Source of the DNA: Candidatus Borrarchaeota archaeon
GTDB lineage: Archaea > Asgardarchaeota > Sifarchaeia > Borrarchaeales > Borrarchaeaceae
NCBI GenBank assembly: GCA_016840645.1
Contig: JAEORY010000100.1
Location: 1 to 10,558 of the forward strand
DNA: 10,558 nucleotides
Direction of reading: 5' to 3'
Below, piece by piece: positions 6,269 to 10,558 of the stretch (position 1 is the first letter of the stretch; each line of letters opens with the position of its first letter). The translations under genes were made by a program, and so were the position numbers. A model generated the notes under the pieces. The model saw only the letters and a list, made by a program, of their open reading frames with translations, was not told the DNA's origin and ran no database searches.

Positions 6269-7204
6269 ATGAAGATGTTTGAAAAGCTAAAAAAGAGCCT
6301 CACAGGATTCGCTGACAAGGTATCCACTAAGACTTTAAGCGAAGATCAAATTGATGATGTTCTCTGGGAACTCCAATTAATTCTTCTTGAAAACGATGTT
6401 GCGCTTTCCGTGGCAGCTGAAATTGGAGAACTGATGAAACAACAGTTAACTGGTGAAAAGGTAGGTCGTCTTAAGAGCACAAAGAAATTTGTCTATAGTG
6501 CCTTAAGAAATACAATTCTAGAAATCCTTACAGTAGAGGGTATAGATCTTTTTGAGTTAGCAAAAAAAGGCAAGGAACAGGGTCAACCCTTAACGATTGT
6601 GTTTTTAGGAGTTAATGGTACTGGAAAGACAACTACTCTAGCCAAGCTTACCAGTCTATTTCAAAAAAAGGGTTTTTCTGTAGTCCTTGCAGCCTCGGAT
6701 ACATTCCGCGCAGGAAGTATAGAGCAAATAGAAATACATGCCAATAGACTTGGGGTTAGAGTAATCAAACACAAATATGGCTCAGATTCTGCTGCTGTTG
6801 CCTTTGATGCTGTTAGTCATGCAATTGCCAAAAACATAGATATTGTTCTAATTGATACTGCTGGGAGAATGCAAACCAATAAGAACCTTATGGGAGAGAT
6901 GGAAAAACTTGTTCGTGTTCTTAAGCGAATCGAAGACGCGAACGTGATTACAGTCTTTGTAGGAGACAGTCTTGCTGGTAATGATGCCGTCGAACAAGCA
7001 CGTGAATTTAATGAAGCGGTAGGAATTGACGCTTCAATTCTGACGAAACTAGATGCAGATAGTAAAGGAGGAGCCGCAATTTCTATTGCTCATGTTACGA
7101 AAAAGCCCATTGTATTTATTGGAATCGGTCAAGAATACAAAGATCTAGAGGCATTTTATCCTCAAAAGTTTGCTGAAAAGATCTTACCAGAAAGTGCTAT
7201 ATAA
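6269..7204 (+). CDS. ftsY: Signal recognition particle receptor FtsY
   Basis: 311 aa. FtsY is the SRP receptor GTPase; with SRP54 it delivers ribosomes making membrane or secreted proteins to the Sec channel. It has a short N-terminal helical N domain (about 1-100) and a full NG GTPase: G1 GVNGTGKTTT (114-123), DTFRAG (144-149), G3 DTAGR (196-200), G4 TKLD (259-262), an ADSKGGAA segment (263-270) and G5 GIGQ (285-288). There is no long acidic A domain, as is common in archaea. ATG 6269 and ATG 6275 are both possible; the second gives the common MFEKLKK start and is better placed after AGAGAG at 6261-6266. It is the last gene of the rplX-pfdA-ftsY block. Confidence 0.96.
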   Translation: MKMFEKLKKSLTGFADKVSTKTLSEDQIDDVLWELQLILLENDVALSVAAEIGELMKQQLTGEKVGRLKSTKKFVYSALRNTILEILTVEGIDLFELAKKGKEQGQPLTIVFLGVNGTGKTTTLAKLTSLFQKKGFSVVLAASDTFRAGSIEQIEIHANRLGVRVIKHKYGSDSAAVAFDAVSHAIAKNIDIVLIDTAGRMQTNKNLMGEMEKLVRVLKRIEDANVITVFVGDSLAGNDAVEQAREFNEAVGIDASILTKLDADSKGGAAISIAHVTKKPIVFIGIGQEYKDLEAFYPQKFAEKILPESAI

Positions 7205-7213
7205 TATAATTAT

Positions 7214-7222
7214 TATTAAATC
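7214..7222 (+). promoter_or_regulatory. Putative argF TATA element
   Basis: ATTAAATCT in the 64-bp gap after ftsY, 47 bp before the argF ATG. A 5-bp inverted repeat (GAGTT/AACTC, 7229-7242) lies where the transcript would begin. Both are modest signals, and read-through from ftsY is equally possible. Confidence 0.3.
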
Positions 7223-7268
7223 TTAATTGAGTTGGTTAACTCTTGTTTAGAAAAAGGAGGAAGTCCCT

Positions 7269-8195
7269 ATGGATATGCGAGGACAGGATTTCTTAACATT
7301 GCAAGATTTTTCATTTGAAGAAATTCATTATATGTTGGATATCGCAAGTGATCTCAAGAGGATGTATCTTCGTGGAGAGTCACCTGAGATCCTATATAGG
7401 AAAACATTAGCCATGATTTTTGAAAAATCAAGTACTAGAACTCGCGTATCCTTTGAGGTGGCTATGCATCAACTGGGAGGTTATGCACTATTTTTAGGCG
7501 CAAAAGATTTACAACTTGGTAGAGGAGAAACTATCCCTGATACTGCGCGTACACTAGCCAGATATGTAGATGGGATTATGGCACGTGTGTACTCACATGA
7601 AGATTTATTAGATCTTGCAGATTTCTCACAAGTCCCAGTTATAAACGGTCTAAGTGATTTATTCCATCCCTGTCAAATATTGGCTGACCTTTTGACTATC
7701 AAGGAGAAGAGAAAAAATTTTGAGAATTTGAAGTTAAGCTATGTTGGAGATGGAAATAATGTCTGTAATTCTTTACTTATAGGATGCTCAAAACTAGGCA
7801 TCAATGTGGCTTGTGCATGCCCGGAAAACTACGAGCCACTTGAAGATGTCATTGATTTAGCAAAAGACAACGCAAAAATATTTGATTCTGAAGTTCAGAT
7901 AGTTCAAGACCCTCATGACGCAGTTCTTGATGCAGATGTTGTCTATACTGATACCTTTATTTCAATGGGGCAAGAGGCTGAAGCAGAGGAAAGAATGGAA
8001 GTTTTTCCACCATTTCAAGTAAATCAAGAATTACTAAACAATGCACTAATAAATGTCATGGTAATGCACTGCCTTCCAGCACATCGCGGTCAAGAAATTA
8101 CTGACGAGGTGATTGATGGACCAAATTCAGTTGTGTGGGATCAAGCGGAAAACAGATTGCATGCACAAAAGGCAATTCTAACATTGCTTCTTTGA
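7269..8195 (+). CDS. argF: Ornithine carbamoyltransferase
   Basis: 308 aa, normal length. It joins carbamoyl phosphate to ornithine to give citrulline in arginine synthesis, in the cytoplasm. The carbamoyl-phosphate loop STRTR is at 55-59, FHPCQ at 132-136, DGNNVCNS at 161-168, the ornithine-side SMG loop at 232-234 and HCLPAHRG at 267-274; these separate it from aspartate carbamoyltransferase. At 230 a Phe stands where many members have Trp just before the SMG loop, a mild change. AAGGAGG at 7255-7261 lies seven bases before the ATG. No other arginine gene is nearby, so its position after ftsY tells little; it faces the glycosyltransferase with a 20-bp gap. Putrescine carbamoyltransferase is a less likely alternative. 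Confidence 0.94.
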   Translation: MDMRGQDFLTLQDFSFEEIHYMLDIASDLKRMYLRGESPEILYRKTLAMIFEKSSTRTRVSFEVAMHQLGGYALFLGAKDLQLGRGETIPDTARTLARYVDGIMARVYSHEDLLDLADFSQVPVINGLSDLFHPCQILADLLTIKEKRKNFENLKLSYVGDGNNVCNSLLIGCSKLGINVACACPENYEPLEDVIDLAKDNAKIFDSEVQIVQDPHDAVLDADVVYTDTFISMGQEAEAEERMEVFPPFQVNQELLNNALINVMVMHCLPAHRGQEITDEVIDGPNSVVWDQAENRLHAQKAILTLLL

Positions 8196-8215
8196 TTAAC
8201 TCATGGCAATCTAAT

Positions 8216-8893
8216 TCAATGAAGCCTAAGACGAAGTTTTAACAACCAAATCAGAGACCGTACACCATCAAGTTTACTGATTTTTGCTTTTCCTTTTTTT
8301 CGTTTATGATATTCGATAGGCAATTCGACTAATCGATATCCGTTTTGTAATATTCTTCCAGTAATATCGGGTTCAACCTCAAATCTATCTGCCTGTATAT
8401 TGATGTTTTCAAGTACATATTTTCGAAAAATCTTATATCCAGTCATCATATCTGTTACCCTTGTACCAAAAAGTAAAGATGTTGCCAAAGTCAGTCCTAA
8501 GTTGCCTAAAGCATGAGAAAAAGTCATACCATAAAGTTTTCCCTTGAATCTTGATCCATAAACGACATCAGCTTTACCTTCAATTAAAGGTTTTATTAAA
8601 CTCGGGATATCTTTCGGTAAATACTCCATATCTGCATCTTGGATAACAACAATATCACCGTTTGCGGCTTTAAAACCAGTTTTTAATGCAGCACCTTTAC
8701 CCTTATTCATTTTATGCGTAATTAGTCTTACATTATTAATGTTTTTAACAACTTCTGATGTTTCATCAGTTGATCCATCATCTACAACAAGAATTTCGTA
8801 TTTATAACCAAGATCGAGGGCTTTTACTCTCCGAATTACCTCTTTGATCGAATGTGCTTCATTATAAGCAGGAATAAGAATTGTAATCTTCAA
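8216..8893 (-). CDS. GT2 glycosyltransferase, dolichol-phosphate mannose/glucose synthase type
   Basis: 225 aa from TTG 8893. The GT-A fold signatures are all present: IPAYNEA (7-13), VDDGSTDE (37-44), NKGKGAALKTGF (63-74), the metal-binding DADMEY (86-91), GSR (113-115), TDMMTGYKIFR (147-157) and YHKRKKGKAKI (195-205). This pattern is that of enzymes moving a sugar from a nucleotide donor to dolichyl phosphate on the cytoplasmic face, feeding N-glycosylation or glycolipids. No C-terminal membrane span is seen, so it is likely peripheral. An ATG at 8938 would add 15 residues, but has no SD; the TTG has AGAGGG seven bases upstream (plus-strand 8901-8906) and gives the usual MKITILIPAYNE start. 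It lies downstream of the RNase P gene on the same strand, about 105 bp away. The donor sugar cannot be told. Confidence 0.88.
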   Translation of the reverse strand: MKITILIPAYNEAHSIKEVIRRVKALDLGYKYEILVVDDGSTDETSEVVKNINNVRLITHKMNKGKGAALKTGFKAANGDIVVIQDADMEYLPKDIPSLIKPLIEGKADVVYGSRFKGKLYGMTFSHALGNLGLTLATSLLFGTRVTDMMTGYKIFRKYVLENINIQADRFEVEPDITGRILQNGYRLVELPIEYHKRKKGKAKISKLDGVRSLIWLLKLRLRLH

Positions 8894-8998
8894 ATCAAAG
8901 CCCTCTGGATAATTCGAGTAATTGAAGCCTAATTCCATTACTAGTGTTTAAAACATTTCTCCTAGGATAAGAAATTCGTTTCATATGAGATAGTAGTA

Positions 8999-9334
8999 CT
9001 AACGCTGTTTTTTCGCCTTATAGGGATATCTACTGTAACTTTTGCATTTATAGCATGTTATAACTATGTGTGGTTCACGTTTGTTACGTAATCTTGAATG
9101 ACAGGTCACGCCTGGAATTAATAATGAATGACAATGTTTGCAAATTTGCCAACGTTGAGATCGTGGAATTCTGACCTTATGTCGCATACCAATCCGTAAG
9201 GCAAGTTGTACATATCTTTGTGCCAGATTACTATCTGTACGAAATACTGCCTTAGCTAATTCAAGAAGATGTTCGATCCTTTCGCGTGCAATTTTCTTTA
9301 TGGAGCGATTATTCATTCTTCTACGACGTTTCAT
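8999..9334 (-). CDS. rnp4: RNase P protein component 4 (Rpp21/Rpr2)
   Basis: 111 aa from ATG 9334. Rnp4 pairs with Rnp1 to help the RNase P RNA cut 5' leaders from pre-tRNAs. The N-terminal helices carry ARERIEHLLELA (16-27) and RYVQLALRIGMRHKVRIP (40-57); the zinc ribbon uses C65/C68 and C94/C97 and ends in SRYPY (101-105). The extra C78 lies in the PGVTC segment, a normal family position. The open frame extends to a TTG at 9409, but the added 25 residues are not family-like and that start lies beyond the TATA box. The leader is short and the SD poor, suggesting a near-leaderless message. It diverges from nep1, another RNA-processing gene. Confidence 0.93.
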   Translation of the reverse strand: MKRRRRMNNRSIKKIARERIEHLLELAKAVFRTDSNLAQRYVQLALRIGMRHKVRIPRSQRWQICKHCHSLLIPGVTCHSRLRNKREPHIVITCYKCKSYSRYPYKAKKQR

Positions 9335-9364
9335 TACAATTCCACAAAAACTTTGGTAAAAGGA

Positions 9365-9372
9365 GATATAAA
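9365..9372 (-). promoter_or_regulatory. TATA box for rnp4
   Basis: On the minus strand this reads TTTATATC, about 34 bp before the rnp4 ATG, predicting a start of transcription just a few bases ahead of the coding region. Confidence 0.45.
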
Positions 9373-9382
9373 TCCAAGAATC

Positions 9383-9389
9383 TATAAAA
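9383..9389 (+). promoter_or_regulatory. TATA box for nep1
   Basis: TATAAAA, only about 15 bp from the minus-strand TATA box of rnp4, would start a transcript near 9410 and leave a leader of about 60 nt. A second AT-rich element at 9439-9445 would start the message too close to the SD at 9461-9466. Confidence 0.45.
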
Positions 9390-9471
9390 TTATTCCCTTG
9401 TGTGGTCAAACTTCAATGAAGACCGAAAATCAGTTGTATTTAAAAGATATTTCATTATTAGAGGAGAAAAA

Positions 9472-10176
9472 ATGAAAGATCCTATTTTATACTTCATTTT
9501 AGCAGAATCCGCACTGGAATCAATCCCCGTCGAATTTAGAAATCTGGCAAAATTTCGAAGATATGCTAAAAAACAGAAAAAATCCCCAGAAACCATTGTT
9601 TTTGATAAATCTATTCACACATTTTTTATAGATAATCCAAAAACATATGAAAAAAGAGGGCGCCCTGATATAGTGCACATCTCACTTCTATCAATTCTAG
9701 GCACACCGCTATGTAAATCAGGATACATAAAAATCTTCATACATACTTTGAATGATCTTGTTATCCAGGTAAATCCCAATGTAAGACTTCCACGTAATTA
9801 TGTCCGCTTTTCGGGGTTAATGAGTCAATTGTTCACGATGGGTAAAGTACCTCCAAAAGGATCCAGTTTACTTACTATTCATGAAATGACTCTAAAAGAA
9901 CTTCATGATGAAATAAAGCCAAAACATACAATTTTATTCTCTGAAACAGGCAAAGAGGTTGAATTAGACAATTTAATGAGAAAGGCCGTTGAAATCAAAC
10001 CACTGGCAATTATTGTTGGCGGTTTCCCGCATGGTCAATTTGAAAAGCAAACATTGGAAATTGCAGATGCTGTAGTTTCTATTAGCAAAATATCACTTGA
10101 TGCTCATGTTGCTATATCAAGAGTACTCTATTCTTACGAAATATCATCAAAAATAGACTTTAATAATGATTTTTAG
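9472..10176 (+). CDS. nep1: rRNA small subunit pseudouridine N1-methyltransferase Nep1 (Emg1)
   Basis: 234 aa from ATG 9472, with GAGGAG at 9461-9466. Nep1 is a SPOUT-class SAM enzyme that N1-methylates a pseudouridine in the decoding region of 16S/18S rRNA and helps assemble the small subunit. Visible: ILAESALE (9-16), LDKSIHTFF-like segment (about 44-52, here FDKSIHTFF), KRGRPDIVH (61-69), IHTLNDLV (90-97), RLPRNYVRFSGLMSQLF (105-121), then the knot and SAM site with LFSETG (155-160), VGGFPHGQF (182-190) and SLDAHVAISRVLYSYE (208-223). The frame is open back to 9400, but the 24 extra residues match nothing and lack an SD. It diverges from rnp4 over a 137-bp shared promoter region. Confidence 0.95.
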   Translation: MKDPILYFILAESALESIPVEFRNLAKFRRYAKKQKKSPETIVFDKSIHTFFIDNPKTYEKRGRPDIVHISLLSILGTPLCKSGYIKIFIHTLNDLVIQVNPNVRLPRNYVRFSGLMSQLFTMGKVPPKGSSLLTIHEMTLKELHDEIKPKHTILFSETGKEVELDNLMRKAVEIKPLAIIVGGFPHGQFEKQTLEIADAVVSISKISLDAHVAISRVLYSYEISSKIDFNNDF

Positions 10177-10320
10177 ATTGAATCATTATGCGTTGATCTC
10201 GAATGATTTTGCTAAATTAAGTAGTTCTTTTTTCAAAATACCGTTTGCTAGAAATGTGTTATGAGTAGAAATCGCATTTTCAGTTTGTCATAACATTTTT
10301 AAACAGCTTTTTCTCTATAT

Positions 10321-10354
10321 AGGAATTGAATAAAAGTTAAACGTTTCAATTCCT
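10321..10354. repeat. 10-bp inverted repeat upstream of tRNA-Gly
   Basis: AGGAATTGAA (10321-10330) and TTCAATTCCT (10345-10354) are perfect arms around a 14-nt AT-rich spacer that contains a TATA-like TTAAAC. It ends 20 bp before the tRNA. It could be an operator around the tRNA promoter or, in RNA, a hairpin acting as the nep1 terminator. The remaining part of 10177-10374 shows no gene. Confidence 0.5.
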
Positions 10355-10374
10355 TAGAACATAGTTTAAAGTGT

Positions 10375-10481
10375 GCGGCTGTAGTCCAGCCTGGCTAAGA
10401 CTTCGGCCTGCCACGTCGACGACCCGGGTTCAAAAAAATTGAGGTATCTGACCCATTTTGAGATTCCCGGCAGCCGCACCA
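10375..10481 (+). tRNA. tRNA-Gly(GCC) with an intron in the T-loop
   Basis: Acceptor stem GCGGCTG (10375-10381) pairs with CAGCCGC (10471-10477); discriminator A and an encoded CCA follow to 10481. The D-stem is GTC/GAC (10384-10386, 10399-10401) with GG in the loop. The anticodon stem TCGGC/GTCGA (10403-10407, 10415-10419) frames the loop CTGCCAC, giving anticodon GCC at 10410-10412. The T-stem is CCGGG (10424-10428) with CCCGG (10466-10470). Removing the 30 nt at 10435-10464 leaves a standard 7-nt T-loop TTCAAAT and a complete 77-nt tRNA. Without the removal the T-loop would be 37 nt. The intron is at position 59/60, not the common 37/38. Confidence 0.9.
10435..10464 (+). other. 30-nt tRNA intron with bulge-helix-bulge
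   Basis: Around the junctions, a 4-bp central helix TTCA (10429-10432) with TGAG (10459-10462), one pair being G:U, sits between a 3-nt bulge AAA (10433-10435) and a 3-nt bulge ATT (10463-10465). The T-stem is the outer helix; AAAT (10436-10439) with ATTT (10455-10458) is the inner helix, with a further GGT/ACC pairing inside. Cutting after the second base of each bulge, as archaeal splicing endonuclease does, gives exactly this intron. Confidence 0.85.
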
Positions 10482-10540
10482 TTTTAGACCGGTATATATC
10501 TTGGAACAGAATTGGATTTTATATCTTTACAAGTTAATGC

Positions 10541-10558
10541 GCGGCCGTAGTCTAGCGC
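10541..10558 (+). tRNA. 5' end of a second tRNA, cut by the window end
   Basis: The final 18 bases, GCGGCCGTAGTCTAGCGC, match the first 18 of the tRNA-Gly at 14 positions and have the same layout: 7-nt acceptor strand, TA at 8-9 and a GTC D-stem strand. A TATA-like TTTATAT at 10518-10524 precedes it, and another, TATATAT, lies at 10493-10499. It is probably a glycine isoacceptor, but the anticodon lies outside the window. Confidence 0.6.

Noticed and set aside
8948..8956. Tiny ATG-TTT-TAA frame (minus) preceded by AGGAG, as a leader peptide before the glycosyltransferase
   Set aside because: The AGGAG is only two bases from the ATG, too close to work as a normal SD, and a two-codon frame is easily chance.
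10435..10464. T-loop insert as a sign of a broken tRNA pseudogene or a small insertion element
   Set aside because: All stems and the encoded CCA are intact and the insert fits a complete bulge-helix-bulge whose predicted cuts restore the loop; no target-site duplication is seen.

Overview
The window looks like a piece of an Asgard archaeal chromosome. The archaeal part of that call rests on ribosomal proteins S19e, L39e, L31e and LX, aIF6, prefoldin alpha, an RNase P zinc-ribbon protein, Nep1, archaeal-type TATA boxes and a tRNA intron bounded by a bulge-helix-bulge. The Asgard part rests mainly on one gene: a clear homologue of the eukaryotic ESCRT-II subunit Vps22/SNF8, a family known in prokaryotes essentially from Asgard lineages. 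The DNA is AT-rich throughout. Several genes appear to start at TTG behind a good Shine-Dalgarno (SD) sequence, so start sites were chosen by SD position and family length rather than by longest open frame.

Layout. (1) 1-2854, plus strand: the end of a zinc-ribbon protein, then the ESCRT-II Vps22-like gene, then a protein with zinc ribbons, an SPFH/band-7 domain and a SHOCT-like tail. Spacing is tight, so this is probably one operon concerned with membrane remodelling. (2) 2855-3237: noncoding DNA with a T-rich terminator, two short inverted repeats and a TATA box. (3) 3238-4507, plus: rps19e, a PDCD5-family gene, rpl39e (only 51 codons) and rpl31e. (4) 4588-5262, minus: tif6 (aIF6), inverted relative to its usual archaeal neighbours. 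(5) 5524-7204, plus: rplX, pfdA (prefoldin alpha) and ftsY. Blocks 3 to 5 are the familiar archaeal cluster for translation, folding and targeting, interrupted only by the flipped tif6. (6) 7269-8195, plus: argF, facing a minus-strand GT2 glycosyltransferase of the dolichol-phosphate sugar synthase type (8216-8893). (7) 8999-10176: a divergent pair, the RNase P protein Rpp21 (minus) and the rRNA methyltransferase Nep1 (plus). (8) 10375-10558: a tRNA-Gly(GCC) with a 30-nt intron in its T-loop, then the first 18 nt of a second, similar tRNA cut by the window end.

The two points most worth following are the ESCRT-II/SPFH gene pair, which recalls the bacterial pairing of PspA (an ESCRT-III relative) with YdjI-type SPFH proteins, and the T-loop tRNA intron, whose bulge-helix-bulge can be drawn base by base and which restores a perfect 7-nt T-loop when removed. 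No CRISPR array, transposase or rRNA gene was seen.
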